Source of the DNA: an uncultured Mucilaginibacter sp.
GTDB lineage: Bacteria; Bacteroidota; Bacteroidia; Sphingobacteriales; Sphingobacteriaceae
Direction: 5' to 3'
DNA length: 64,000 nucleotides
NCBI GenBank assembly: GCA_903864275.1
Contig: CAIPFE010000034.1
Coordinates: forward strand, 28,789 to 92,788
Shown here: one piece after another, positions 27,157 through 36,503 of the stretch
How positions within the stretch are numbered: the first letter of the stretch is position 1
Layout: every line of letters begins with the position of its first letter
The notes under the pieces: generated by a model
What the model was told of the DNA's origin: nothing
The model's input: only the letters and a program-made list of their open reading frames with translations
The model's database searches: none
Made by a program: the position numbers and the translations under genes

Positions 27157-29463
27157 TTAGTTAAACATTATATCTGGCGTTATCTGGCCTTTCGGCTTAT
27201 CAGGTATCGTCATAAACACCCCTAAACTGCCCGTGCTTCCGGCATCAAAATATTTTATGGTGATCCTGTGGTACCCTTTCAGCAGGGGAATGCTGCCCCC
27301 CTGGTCGAATACCCCATGTTTGCCATCGTTGTCAACCACTATCTGATCATCGATGAATAATGACGACCCATTTGCGGACGCCGTGGAAAACCCATAAACA
27401 CCGTCACTATCAATACGGATAAAACCGGTATATATTACGCCAAAGCCATGCATATTTTTTTTGAAGGCCGATGTATTAAAGCTCTGGACGACGCCGCTAT
27501 CAATAACAGCCGCGCCTTTCAACTGGTCAAGACTCGTAAACTGGCCCGTGAACAACTGATATTTTAAGCCTTTTGCATTGCCCAGGTAATTAACCGCCGG
27601 CAGCGGCGTTTTGTTGTACACTACCGTATGTGTAACCTGGCTCCTTTTGCCCAATGGGGTGATCACAATAGTTTTCAGTTCGCGGTACTGGTCCGGCGGT
27701 ACGTTATAAGTCATCGGGACGGTGTATTCAATATCTGTTTCGCCGGGTTTGTAGCCGTCGATGGTGAAATAAACTTTGGCGCCGGCAACCGATGGCCTTA
27801 AGTTCACATTTAACTGGGCCCCAAACTCAATGCTGTCCTTAGCTCCGATGGCGGTTGGCACCCGGTAATTGTAATTATTCTTTTCGAGCGCAGCGAGGTG
27901 CGATGGCAGACGAACGTCGGCGAAATCGGTATAGTTTTTATTGGCCAATGGCGTCCATGCTACCTCGGATAAGGCCAGCACCCTGGGCAATATCATATAT
28001 TCAACCTTAATTTCCGTGGGGATATACTCTGTCCACAAGTTTGCCTGTACACCTTCAATAAACTTTTGCTGGTCGGGGGTTAAAACAGCGGGGGTCGGGT
28101 TGTAGCTGTATATTTTGCTCAGTGGATCGTAACCGCCAATACTTAAAGGCTCCACGTTTGCTTTGCCCTGCAGCTGGTCGATATAAAGGCCGCCGCTGCC
28201 CGGTGTCATGATCACGTTGTGGCTTTGCTGTGCAACCGCTATACCGCCTTCTTCGCCGCGCCAGCTCATCACCGTAGCATTTGGCGACAGGCCGCCTTCC
28301 AGTATCTCGTCCCAGCCAATTATGCTTCGACCCTTTGAATTTACAAATTTTTCTATCCGCTGTATAAAATAGCTTTGCAGCTCATCCTCTGTTTTTAAAC
28401 CAAGCTGTTTCATCAGGTTCTGGCAAAATTCAGATTTTTTCCATACGTCCTTTGGCGCTTCGTCGCCACCGATATGGATGTATTTACTGGGAAAGAGATC
28501 CATAACTTCCGTTAAAACATCTTGTAAAAAGCTAAATGTTTTATCGGTGGGGCAATAAATATCATGAAAAACGCCCCATGTTTCGGAAACTTTGTAAGTT
28601 ATTGAAGGGTCGCAGCTTAATTCCGGGTAAGCAGCCAAAGCAGCTTCCGAATGGCCCGGCATTTCAATTTCCGGAACGATATTGATATACCGGTCAGCAG
28701 CGTATTTTACCACATCGCGAATCTGATCCTGTGTATAATAACCGCCGTAGGGGGTATTATCATATTGCTGCGGCGTGCGGTCGTGATAATTGCCAATTAC
28801 GGTTTGTGCCCGCTGGCTGCCTATCTCAGTTAGTTTTGGATATTTTTTTATTTCGATGCGCCAGCCCTGGTCGTCAGTTAAATGCCAGTGAAAATTATTG
28901 AGCTTATAGGCCGCCATCAGGTCGATATATTTTTTTACAAATTCCACCGAAAAAAAGTGACGGCAAACATCCAGCATTAAGCCACGGTATCCAAAACGGG
29001 GGTAATCTTCTACTTGTACACAAGGCAACTTAGCTACGGCACCCCTGTCGGCAGGTATCAGTTGTATCAGGGTTTGTATGCCGTAAAACAGCCCTGCGCC
29101 TTTCCCGGCGATCAATATTTGTTTTGGTGTGATGGTTAAACGGTAGCCATCGGGCGGCAAAATGTCGGTACCTACGGCTGTTAACACTATGGTGTTTGCT
29201 GCATTCGATCCGTTATTTGTTTTGAGCTGCACATGCAGCATTACCTTATTTTGCAGGTAATCAGCTAAAAAAACAACTGCTTTATTGGTGACTGAATCGG
29301 CTAAGAGGACGGTTTGCTGGCTCAAAATAAACTGGCCAGCCCCTTTTTTAACAGAAACCGGGGCCGGTATTATACCGAGGTTTGGATCGTTAGTTTGTGC
29401 ATTTGCCATACCGGAAAGAACAGCCATGAAGATACACAGCGGTAAAAATATCTTTTTAAACAT
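27157..29463 (-). CDS. Secreted beta-N-acetylhexosaminidase, GH20
   Basis: 768 residues. Signal peptide 1-22; a GH20b N-terminal alpha/beta domain (about 28-150); the GH20 catalytic barrel (about 155-500) with HWHLTDDQGWR near 194 and the catalytic pair in HIGGDEAP near 330-337; then a chitobiase-type beta domain and a C-terminal PA14-like domain (about 625-765, with HGFGVIYTGFIRIDSDGVY), which often binds carbohydrate. It removes terminal GlcNAc or GalNAc from chitin or glycan fragments by substrate-assisted catalysis. Confidence 0.92.
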   Translation of the reverse strand: MFKKIFLPLCIFMAVLSGMANAQTNDPNLGIIPAPVSVKKGAGQFILSQQTVLLADSVTNKAVVFLADYLQNKVMLHVQLKTNNGSNAANTIVLTAVGTDILPPDGYRLTITPKQILIAGKGAGLFYGIQTLIQLIPADRGAVAKLPCVQVEDYPRFGYRGLMLDVCRHFFSVEFVKKYIDLMAAYKLNNFHWHLTDDQGWRIEIKKYPKLTEIGSQRAQTVIGNYHDRTPQQYDNTPYGGYYTQDQIRDVVKYAADRYINIVPEIEMPGHSEAALAAYPELSCDPSITYKVSETWGVFHDIYCPTDKTFSFLQDVLTEVMDLFPSKYIHIGGDEAPKDVWKKSEFCQNLMKQLGLKTEDELQSYFIQRIEKFVNSKGRSIIGWDEILEGGLSPNATVMSWRGEEGGIAVAQQSHNVIMTPGSGGLYIDQLQGKANVEPLSIGGYDPLSKIYSYNPTPAVLTPDQQKFIEGVQANLWTEYIPTEIKVEYMILPRVLALSEVAWTPLANKNYTDFADVRLPSHLAALEKNNYNYRVPTAIGAKDSIEFGAQLNVNLRPSVAGAKVYFTIDGYKPGETDIEYTVPMTYNVPPDQYRELKTIVITPLGKRSQVTHTVVYNKTPLPAVNYLGNAKGLKYQLFTGQFTSLDQLKGAAVIDSGVVQSFNTSAFKKNMHGFGVIYTGFIRIDSDGVYGFSTASANGSSLFIDDQIVVDNDGKHGVFDQGGSIPLLKGYHRITIKYFDAGSTGSLGVFMTIPDKPKGQITPDIMFN

Positions 29464-29560
29464 AAAATAATTTAGGGTCTGCTAATTATGAAGTGGTGAA
29501 GTTAACAGATTTTGAAAAAAAATCACTGCCGCTTATGTAAAAAAATTGTGTTTTAATAAT

Positions 29561-29592
29561 AAAGCCATCCTTAAATGCATGAGGATGGCTTT
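29561..29592 (-). terminator. Hairpin downstream of the THX gene
   Basis: A 10-bp perfect stem AAAGCCATCC (29561-29570) with GGATGGCTTT (29583-29592) lies just after the THX stop codon. The following minus-strand sequence is A/T-rich but lacks a continuous T run. Confidence 0.6.
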
Positions 29593-29595
29593 ATA

Positions 29596-29745
29596 TTATT
29601 TTTTTTCTTCTTTAACCACAGCGGCTTTTTCTTCCTTAACTGCAGCTGCAGCAGGTGCAGCCTTTTTAACATCGTGCGGCCGTTTTTTACCGTACGACCC
29701 TATAGCAATTTTGCCTTTTCGTGTTTTTTTATCCCCTTTTCCCAT
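29596..29745 (-). CDS. Small ribosomal protein THX family
   Basis: 49 residues, too short for most gene callers. The N-terminus MGKGDKKTRKGKIAIGSYG is the hallmark of the THX (bTHX, S31e-like) 30S subunit protein, which stabilises the head of the small subunit by contacting rRNA. The C-terminal half is an Ala/Lys/Glu-rich tail, which is an extension common in Bacteroidota. Overlapping + strand frames in this stretch are shadows of it. Confidence 0.85.
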   Translation of the reverse strand: MGKGDKKTRKGKIAIGSYGKKRPHDVKKAAPAAAAVKEEKAAVVKEEKK

Positions 29746-29922
29746 GGTAGTGTTGTTTGATTAAGATGTAATTTATCAATGATACGAAAATAAGTCCGGG
29801 TTGTAAAGAGTTGTAAGAAGTTGTAATGGTTGTAAAAGTTGTAGTAAGTTAAAAATATCACAAAATGGCCCAATGACAACTCAATCAACTTATTCTAACT
29901 CAATCCAACTTAATCAACTAAC

Positions 29923-30879
29923 TCACGCCGTTACCACATGCTCCTTGGCAGCCAGGTAACGTTCCGCATCAATAGCGGCCATACAGCCGGAGCCGGCGGC
30001 GGTTACGGCCTGTCGGTAAATATGGTCCTGGGCGTCGCCGCAGCAAAACACGCCTTCCACGTTGGTGGTTGTTGAGCCGGGCGTGGTTTTGATATAACCG
30101 GTTTCGTCCATGTGTATCCAGCCCTTGAAAATATCAGTATTGGGATGGTGACCTATCGCTACAAAGAAACCAGTTACATCCAGAGTCTTTTCTTCATTTG
30201 TTTTATTGTTGACGATTGTTACCCCTGTTACACTTTGCCCGTCGCCTACTATTTCCTTTGTTTCAGTATTGTATAATATCTCGATATTTTTTGTGTTTAA
30301 CACCCTGTGCACCATCGCCTTTGAGGCCCTGAATTCATCACGTCGCACGATCATAGACACCTTGCGGCAAAGCTTGGCGAGATAAGTGGCCTCTTCGGCG
30401 GCGGTATCGCCTGCGCCTACTATGGCTACATCCTGTCCCTTGAAAAAGAACCCGTCGCACACAGCACAAGCCGAAACGCCGAAGCCGCTATATTTTTGTT
30501 CCGATTCCAAACCGAGCCATTTGGCGGATGCCCCGGTGGAGATGATCACCGTATCAGCCAGGATGGTTTTGCTTTCGTCGACCACCACTTTATGGGGCAA
30601 ACTACCAAAATCAACAGAGCTTACATAGCCATAACGGATATCCGTGCCCAGCCGCTCAGCTTGTTTGCGGAAATCTTCCATCATTTCGGGACCCATGATG
30701 CCATTGGGGTAGCCGGGATAATTCTCCACATCGGTAGTTTGGGTAAGCTGTCCGCCCGCAAGCAGGCCGGTGTACATCACCGGCTTCAGATCAGCGCGCG
30801 AAGCATATATGGCAGCAGTATAACCCGCCGGGCCCGAGCCTATGATGAGGCATTTAACGTGTTCAGTATCGTGAGACAT
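29923..30879 (-). CDS. trxB: Thioredoxin-disulfide reductase
   Basis: FAD-dependent, NADPH-driven reduction of thioredoxin in the cytosol. 318 residues, standard low-molecular-weight form. FAD loop GSGPAGYTAA near 13-22, redox pair CAVC near 136-139, NADPH loop GAGDTAAEEA near 153-162, and the FAD C-terminal segment CCGDAQDHIYRQAVTAAGSG near 276. The gene appears monocistronic. The region between its stop and the THX gene is low-complexity GTTGTAA sequence. Confidence 0.95.
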   Translation of the reverse strand: MSHDTEHVKCLIIGSGPAGYTAAIYASRADLKPVMYTGLLAGGQLTQTTDVENYPGYPNGIMGPEMMEDFRKQAERLGTDIRYGYVSSVDFGSLPHKVVVDESKTILADTVIISTGASAKWLGLESEQKYSGFGVSACAVCDGFFFKGQDVAIVGAGDTAAEEATYLAKLCRKVSMIVRRDEFRASKAMVHRVLNTKNIEILYNTETKEIVGDGQSVTGVTIVNNKTNEEKTLDVTGFFVAIGHHPNTDIFKGWIHMDETGYIKTTPGSTTTNVEGVFCCGDAQDHIYRQAVTAAGSGCMAAIDAERYLAAKEHVVTA

Positions 30880-30899
30880 TGGTTTTTAAAATTGAACTA

Positions 30900-30907
30900 C
30901 AAAAGTA
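30900..30907 (-). promoter_or_regulatory. Candidate -7 box of trxB
   Basis: On the minus strand TACTTTTG matches TAnnTTTG, about 20 bp upstream of the ATG at 30879. No clear -33 box was found. Confidence 0.45.
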
Positions 30908-31076
30908 AGAAAAAAGAGGGTTTTATTGGTCAGGTGTTGGTAAAGAGATTAGAGGTTGAAGATTAGTCCGAAAGTCCGGAAAGTCAGAAAGAAGCTGCAA
31001 TTGACGTTTCCACCAAAAATAACTTAAGCCGCACATAAGAAATTAGCGTCATTTTCAGCTAATCACCAATATCTGA

Positions 31077-32249
31077 TTATCCTCCTGTATTCGCCTTCAA
31101 TACCCTTAAAAAATTCCCGCCCAAAATCTTATCAATATCCTTTTCGGTATAACCCAGCTTTAGCAACTCTGCAGTGATCTTCGGGTAATCCCTTACATCA
31201 TCCATCCCCACGGGATATGACGGCGCGCCATCAAAATCGGAGCCTATGCCAACGTGATCAACGCCGATCAGTTTTGCGATATAATCGATATGTTTTATAA
31301 GCAGGCTTAAGGGTGGGCGCATGGCTTCGGTTTCTGTTTTGTGGATCACGAAAAGCTTGTCGATGGCCAGGTCCTGGTCGTTATAAATTTTTGTCAGCGA
31401 ATCAAGTTCACGTTTATGGCTCGTGAGGAAATTATCATATTTCTTAAAAAACGTACTGTCAACAAAGCCGCTGAAAAAATTTACAAATACAACGCCGCCA
31501 TTTTTTGCCAGGGCTTTTAGCTGTGCATCCTTTAAATTTCGCCGGAAAGGGTTGAGCGTATACGAACAACTGTGGGAGGCGATCACGGGCTTGCTGGTAG
31601 TGGCCAGCACATCATAAAATGTTTGCTCGCCGGGATGCGAGAGATCGATCATAACACCCAGGTCGTTTAAATGGTGCACTATTTGTTTGCCGAAATCGGT
31701 AAGGCCAATGTGTTTCAGGCTGTCGCGGCGGGTGGTTTCGTCGGTCGCGGAGCTTGCCCATGATGTGCTATTGTTCCAGGTAAGCGTTAAATAGCACATA
31801 CCGCGTTTGGCCAGGCTGTCGATATAATCCATCCGGTCCTCGATCATGTGGCCGCCCTCCACCCCTATCAATGCAGCAAGCTTATTTTCCTTCACCGCCC
31901 TTTCCAGTTGTGCAGCATTGCGTACCAGGATAATATTAAACGGGTAACGGGCCATTAAGGCATAAAGGGAATCAATTTCACGATTGGCAAATTTAAACGC
32001 TGTTCCTTTGCCATACTGCGGCCCGCACCATATCGAAAATACCTGCGCATCCAGGCCGCCCTGTTTTGCGCGTACCAGGTCGAAATTGCCGGCGGTTTGC
32101 AGTTTGCCGATATCCAGCTTGTTGATCAGCTCATTTGAAAGCACATCGTTGTGGGTGTCTACCAAAATGGGGTGCTGATGGATTTGCATTGGTGCCTGGG
32201 CTTGAGCGTGCGTTAGGAGTAGTAGTAGGAACAGTGGCAGTTTTTTCAT
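31077..32249 (-). CDS. Secreted membrane-dipeptidase family (M19) peptidase
   Basis: 390 residues. The signal peptide (1-19) is FLLLLLTHAQAQ. The metal ligands of the M19 renal dipeptidase family are visible: HND in LVDTHNDVL near 34, the bridging Glu in GVEGGH near 134, and His in DLSHPGE near 200 and ASHSC near 224. The family hydrolyses dipeptides, including D-amino-acid-containing ones, so cell-wall peptide turnover is plausible. ATG at 32249 was chosen over an upstream TTG because it begins the signal peptide. Confidence 0.9.
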   Translation of the reverse strand: MKKLPLFLLLLLTHAQAQAPMQIHQHPILVDTHNDVLSNELINKLDIGKLQTAGNFDLVRAKQGGLDAQVFSIWCGPQYGKGTAFKFANREIDSLYALMARYPFNIILVRNAAQLERAVKENKLAALIGVEGGHMIEDRMDYIDSLAKRGMCYLTLTWNNSTSWASSATDETTRRDSLKHIGLTDFGKQIVHHLNDLGVMIDLSHPGEQTFYDVLATTSKPVIASHSCSYTLNPFRRNLKDAQLKALAKNGGVVFVNFFSGFVDSTFFKKYDNFLTSHKRELDSLTKIYNDQDLAIDKLFVIHKTETEAMRPPLSLLIKHIDYIAKLIGVDHVGIGSDFDGAPSYPVGMDDVRDYPKITAELLKLGYTEKDIDKILGGNFLRVLKANTGG

Positions 32250-32308
32250 GGTTGTCAAGTTTGATCACAGATTTATGATGATTTATGGATTACACAGATG
32301 CTGATGTG

Positions 32309-32806
32309 TTAACCTACGCTATTGATACCGAATGAAAGTAACTTCTTAGTATTTAGGTTTATTTCGATCTGCCAATAATTATCGCCTCCATCTTCTACCA
32401 TGATCAGATTCTGTAACCACTGCTTGCGGAGCTCGGGCAAGTCTTTTTTCCGAAAAGCGTATATATAAATTATTCTTTCGCCATTTACGTTTATATAACC
32501 AAAATATTGCCTTAAATATGTCTTTAGATTTTTATGTACACTTGAAGCCCATTTATTGTTAATTGTATCCAAATTTTTATAAAGCAGCTTCTCAGCCAAT
32601 ATTATTTCGTTGATGGTCGGTGTAAACTCTTTATTTCTTTTATTTATATATGCGCCTGAATCATAATCTTTTGTGAAAATTACGCCTTCAAATTTATCAC
32701 CATGCACGTAAGTTGAGTGATCTGACGCTCTTTTAATCTTTATTACTCTTTGTGCAGATGCGATTGAAACAATTAACATAATCGCGGGCAGGATAAGGCT
32801 TTTCAT
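32309..32806 (-). CDS. Secreted protein of unknown function
   Basis: 165 residues with a signal peptide (1-18, ending SIASAQ). The mature part is charged and contains HKNLKTYLRQYFGYINVNGE near 91-110. I do not recognise a family. It sits alone between the dipeptidase and carboxyltransferase genes. Base composition is more AT-rich than its neighbours. Confidence 0.65.
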   Translation of the reverse strand: MKSLILPAIMLIVSIASAQRVIKIKRASDHSTYVHGDKFEGVIFTKDYDSGAYINKRNKEFTPTINEIILAEKLLYKNLDTINNKWASSVHKNLKTYLRQYFGYINVNGERIIYIYAFRKKDLPELRKQWLQNLIMVEDGGDNYWQIEINLNTKKLLSFGINSVG

Positions 32807-32899
32807 ATTTGAAGGTATAAATATTTAATCAAAATCGATTTAAAAAAAACTCATTCCGCAATCGACATTCCGACTTTCGCATTCCGACTAATCTCTAAA

Positions 32900-34528
32900 T
32901 CACGTTTGTATTATCCCCACATTAAACGCCTTCTCAATGGGTGCATGATTTGCCGCTTCAATACCCATCGAAATTACCTTACGCGTTTCCAGTGGGTCAA
33001 TGATACCATCCACCCAAAGCCTTGCTGCGGCGTAATATGGGGTGGTTTGGGCGTTGTACCGGTCGGTTGTTTCTTTTAGCAGTTCGTCTTCTTTTTCCTG
33101 GTTTACCTCTTCGCCCCTGGCTTTCAGGCCGGCGGCCTGCATTTGAACCAGTACTTTAGCTGCCTGACTGCCACCCATTACGGCGATTTTGGCGGTTGGC
33201 CAGGCATAGATGAGGCGCGGGTCGTAAGCCTTGCCGCACATGGCGTAGTTGCCCGCGCCGTAGGAGTTGCCGATTACAATGGTAAACTTTGGTACCACAG
33301 AATTAGCCACGGCATTTACCATTTTGGCGCCGTCCTTTATAATGCCGCCATGCTCGGCCCTGCTGCCAACCATAAAACCGGTAACATCCTGCAAAAACAC
33401 CAGCGGTATTTTCTTTTGGTTGCAGTTCATGATGAAACGGGTTGCCTTATCGGCAGAATCGGAATAGATGACGCCGCCAAACTGCATCTCGCCTTTTTTT
33501 GATTTGATGACTTTGCGCTCGTTGGCGACAATCCCCACGGCCCAGCCATCGATACGGCCAAGACCGCAAATGATGGATTGCCCGTAGCCCGCCTTGTATT
33601 CTTCCAGTTCCGAATTATCGAGAAGCCGCAGCACGATTTCCATCATATCATAAGCTTTCTCGCGGTTATCGGGCAATATGCCGTAAATATCTGCTTCGTT
33701 AAATTTTGGCGGGGAGGCTTTGATACGGTCGAAACCGGCTTTGGTAAAATCGCCTGTCATACTCATGATATTACGGATAGAATCTAGGCATGCTTTATCA
33801 TTTGGCTGTTTATAATCTGTAACGCCCGAAATTTCGGACTGGGTGGTAGCGCCGCCTAATGTTTCATTGTCCACGTCCTCCCCGATAGCTGATTTTACAA
33901 GGTACGATCCCGCGAGGAAAACTGAACCCGTACCTTCTACGATCATCGCCTCATCGCTCATAATCGGCAAATAGGCGCCGCCCGCCACGCATGAGCCCAT
34001 GATAGCAGATACCTGTATGATACCCATACTGCTCATGATGGCATTGTTGCGGAAAATACGGCCGAAATGCTCCTTGTCAGGGAATATCTCGTCCTGTAAA
34101 GGCAAAAAAACGCCGGCTGAATCAACGAGGTAAATAATAGGCAGGCGGTTTTCCATGGCTATTTCCTGTGCCCGCAGGTTCTTTTTGGCAGTGATGGGAA
34201 ACCAGGCACCGGCTTTAACGGTAGCGTCATTGGCAACAATAACACATTGCCTGCCTGATATGTAACCAATCCCGCAGATCACCCCGCCTGACGGACAGCC
34301 GCCATGTTCAATATACATGTCTTCACCGGCCAATGCGCCGATTTCCAGCCAGGGTTTGCCTTTATCAATTAAATAAGCTACCCTTTCACGCGCCAGCATT
34401 TTGCCTTTTTCCTTTTGCTTAGCCGCAGCCTTAGCGCCCCCGCCCGGGTACACCTTTTTAAGCCTCATCTTCAACTCGTAAACAAGCTGTTTGTTTATAT
34501 CCTCGTTTTTGTTGAATTCGATGTCCAT
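32900..34528 (-). CDS. Acyl-CoA carboxylase carboxyltransferase (beta) subunit
   Basis: 542-residue biotin-dependent carboxyltransferase, closest in layout to the methylcrotonyl-CoA carboxylase beta subunit. The N-half crotonase-like domain includes LVDSAGVFLPLQDEIFPD near 148-165 and the acyl-CoA pocket GSCVAGGAYLP near 186. The C-half includes FLQDVTGFMVG near 379 and biotin-side GNSYGAGNYAM near 417. It probably carboxylates a branched acyl-CoA in leucine degradation, together with a biotin-carrier subunit not in this window. The branched-chain E1 at 41,670 fits the same catabolic theme. Confidence 0.88.
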   Translation of the reverse strand: MDIEFNKNEDINKQLVYELKMRLKKVYPGGGAKAAAKQKEKGKMLARERVAYLIDKGKPWLEIGALAGEDMYIEHGGCPSGGVICGIGYISGRQCVIVANDATVKAGAWFPITAKKNLRAQEIAMENRLPIIYLVDSAGVFLPLQDEIFPDKEHFGRIFRNNAIMSSMGIIQVSAIMGSCVAGGAYLPIMSDEAMIVEGTGSVFLAGSYLVKSAIGEDVDNETLGGATTQSEISGVTDYKQPNDKACLDSIRNIMSMTGDFTKAGFDRIKASPPKFNEADIYGILPDNREKAYDMMEIVLRLLDNSELEEYKAGYGQSIICGLGRIDGWAVGIVANERKVIKSKKGEMQFGGVIYSDSADKATRFIMNCNQKKIPLVFLQDVTGFMVGSRAEHGGIIKDGAKMVNAVANSVVPKFTIVIGNSYGAGNYAMCGKAYDPRLIYAWPTAKIAVMGGSQAAKVLVQMQAAGLKARGEEVNQEKEDELLKETTDRYNAQTTPYYAAARLWVDGIIDPLETRKVISMGIEAANHAPIEKAFNVGIIQT

Positions 34529-34683
34529 GTGTTTATGAGTTTGCAGTTTTTAGTGGGCAGTTTGCAGCTGTAAATCTGCTAATTATTTATGGTAAACCCC
34601 AAACAGTACTGCACACTGCCAGGGCAGACGCATTACAATTATTTACAAAATTCAGATGGTAATGCGCCAATTTAATTCATTAA

Positions 34684-34849
34684 AGGAGGCTCCGCTGGAG
34701 CCCTGAAATCTTGTTTGCATGGTTCTATAAACACGATGCTCCTCTGGAGCGCTTTTGCCGTCTATAATATTGGCTGTTTTGACTCCAGCGGAGTCACGTG
34801 TTTATAGAACAAATATAACCAACAGACTCAGGCTCCGTAGGTGCCTCCT
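34684..34849. repeat. Dispersed palindromic element, 166 bp
   Basis: The gap 34529-34918 contains no gene. Its core is an inverted-repeat unit: a perfect 13-bp pair TTCTATAAACACG (34723-34735) and CGTGTTTATAGAA (34797-34809), inner GGAGC/GCTCC motifs, and outer ends AGGAGGC.../...GCCTCCT. The layout suggests a non-autonomous repeat or a REP-like structure. Flanking it are GGCAGTTTGCAG low-complexity repeats. Confidence 0.75.
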
Positions 34850-34918
34850 AATTGAACCTAAAAACAATTTTCATGAGTCTGCCCTGTGCGCACTGCTAAC
34901 TGTCTGCTGCAAACTTTC

Positions 34919-35377
34919 TCACCCCGGTCTCCTTTTCACCGGCGATATGGATTTCACAATCGTTTCGCCTTTGATCATTTTTTTAACCGGCTTCATCCGG
35001 CCTACGGAATTTTCATAAGCCATTTCAAGCAATTGCTTTATGTATTCCTGCGGGAAATCAAGCTTATCCGTCACTTTTATATACCTGTAAAAGCTCGCGT
35101 CTCCAAGCAAAAGGCCTTGTTTATCAGGTATTTCTGAACCACGGTTGAATCCGAAGTTTACATGATTGCTAAAAACCGCGATGCTGCAAAAAACATCCCC
35201 CGCTTTATCAGTAGGCGACCAGCCAAAAGCCACCGCATTATAGTTATCATAAATGAGCTCATTGGTTTCGGGATAAAGGTCCCAAACAAAATCTCTTAGC
35301 CAAAAAGCAGTTGCCTTAACGCTGTCGGGGTATGGCAGCAGAAATTTTAACAGGTCCTTAATTTCTTCTTTGGGCAT
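34919..35377 (-). CDS. DUF1801-like domain protein
   Basis: 152 residues, cytoplasmic. The pattern FVWDLYPETNELIYDNYNAVAFGWSP near 29-54 and the later CSIAVFSNHVNFGFNRGSE fit the DUF1801/YdhG-like fold, a small alpha/beta domain of unknown function that is often found in Bacteroidota. The C-terminus is basic (KPVKKMIKGETIVKSISPVK). No partner gene is evident. Confidence 0.72.
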   Translation of the reverse strand: MPKEEIKDLLKFLLPYPDSVKATAFWLRDFVWDLYPETNELIYDNYNAVAFGWSPTDKAGDVFCSIAVFSNHVNFGFNRGSEIPDKQGLLLGDASFYRYIKVTDKLDFPQEYIKQLLEMAYENSVGRMKPVKKMIKGETIVKSISPVKRRPG

Positions 35378-35529
35378 TAAAAACAGATTAGAAAATAAAG
35401 ATACCTACGTGCAGTGTATCTTAATAGGTAAAATTACCGTATAAAATTCAAAATACATGTTTATTGTGTGCCTTAATGCGTTCTAAGTATTAAACACCCC
35501 ATAAAAATTTAGAAATTGCAATAGACCAT

Positions 35530-36264
35530 ATGAAGATAAGAACGCCAAAAACACTGGATGACCTCCTGATAAAAAGAAGGTATAATGTTTTGGAAGTAGG
35601 AGGCGGGAATCATCCCGACAAAAGAGCAAAAGTAGTTGTAGACAAATACGTTGATGATAATACACACCGCTCAGGCGACTTAAAAGTTTTAAAAAACCAA
35701 AAATTCATCCAGGCGGACGGCGAGCACCTGCCATTTAGTGACCACGAATTTGATTATGTTATTTGCAGGCATGTATTGGAACATGTAGATGACCCTGTAC
35801 AATTTGTTAAAGAGCAGGCGCGGGTAGCAAAAATGGGATATATGGAAACTCCGTCAATTTTGGGAGAATACCTTGCGCCAAAAGATTCGCACAGGTGGCT
35901 GATACAGGATATTGACGGCAAGCTGGTTTTATACGATAAAGAAGTGCTAAATTTTAAACCCTGGATGGATTTTGGGGAGTTGTTTTTGTATTATCTCCCT
36001 AAAACATCAATCGGCTATAAAATTTTAGAACGCACCCATGCCGGCATTATAACAATGAATTATGAGTGGACGGACGATATAGAAATACTGGTAAACCCCA
36101 CCGATCCTTACTATATGAACTATTTTACAAAACCATGGGACGAAGGCGCCTGCGATAAATTTTTTAAGCGGCAAAGTTATGGTAAGGAAGTACTGGCGAC
36201 AATAAGGGCAACATTTGACATAATGAGATATGTTGCAAAAAGCAAGCTGCTGAAAAAAAGCTGA
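35530..36264 (+). CDS. Class I SAM-dependent methyltransferase
   Basis: 244 residues. Motif I is VLEVGGGNHPDKR near residues 20-32, an acidic segment VVDKYVDD follows, then ADGEHLPFSDHEFDYVICRHVLEHVDDP near 60-87, which is the methyltransferase-11 post-I/II/III pattern. The C-terminal part (KDSHRWLIQDIDGKL onwards) is family-specific. No acceptor is indicated by the sequence or neighbours. Confidence 0.8.
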   Translation: MKIRTPKTLDDLLIKRRYNVLEVGGGNHPDKRAKVVVDKYVDDNTHRSGDLKVLKNQKFIQADGEHLPFSDHEFDYVICRHVLEHVDDPVQFVKEQARVAKMGYMETPSILGEYLAPKDSHRWLIQDIDGKLVLYDKEVLNFKPWMDFGELFLYYLPKTSIGYKILERTHAGIITMNYEWTDDIEILVNPTDPYYMNYFTKPWDEGACDKFFKRQSYGKEVLATIRATFDIMRYVAKSKLLKKS

Positions 36265-36338
36265 AAGTGAAAAGCAGAAAGCCGAAAGCAAAAAATAATG
36301 AGCGCTATTTAAGTTAAATTAATTAATAGAAGAAATAT

Positions 36339-36503
36339 ATGTTGATGTTATTAGTGGCCTATTTTTATAAGTTTCATTTAAAGGCAAAAATGGAAAAAAT
36401 AGGTATAGTTATCCGCTGGCCGCATTTTGCGATGACAGCACTGCCTGTCGAAAATATTACAAAACCTGCCGTACAACCCCTCACAGCAGGTAAAAATAAT
36501 TAG
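36339..36503 (+). CDS. Possible 54-residue protein
   Basis: A short frame starting MLMLLVAYFYKFHLKAK and ending LTAGKNN, with an AGAAG-like ribosome-binding site about 8 bp upstream. Its stop overlaps the stop of the convergent DinB gene. It has a hydrophobic start and no recognisable homolog. It could be a chance frame. Confidence 0.25.
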   Translation: MLMLLVAYFYKFHLKAKMEKIGIVIRWPHFAMTALPVENITKPAVQPLTAGKNN

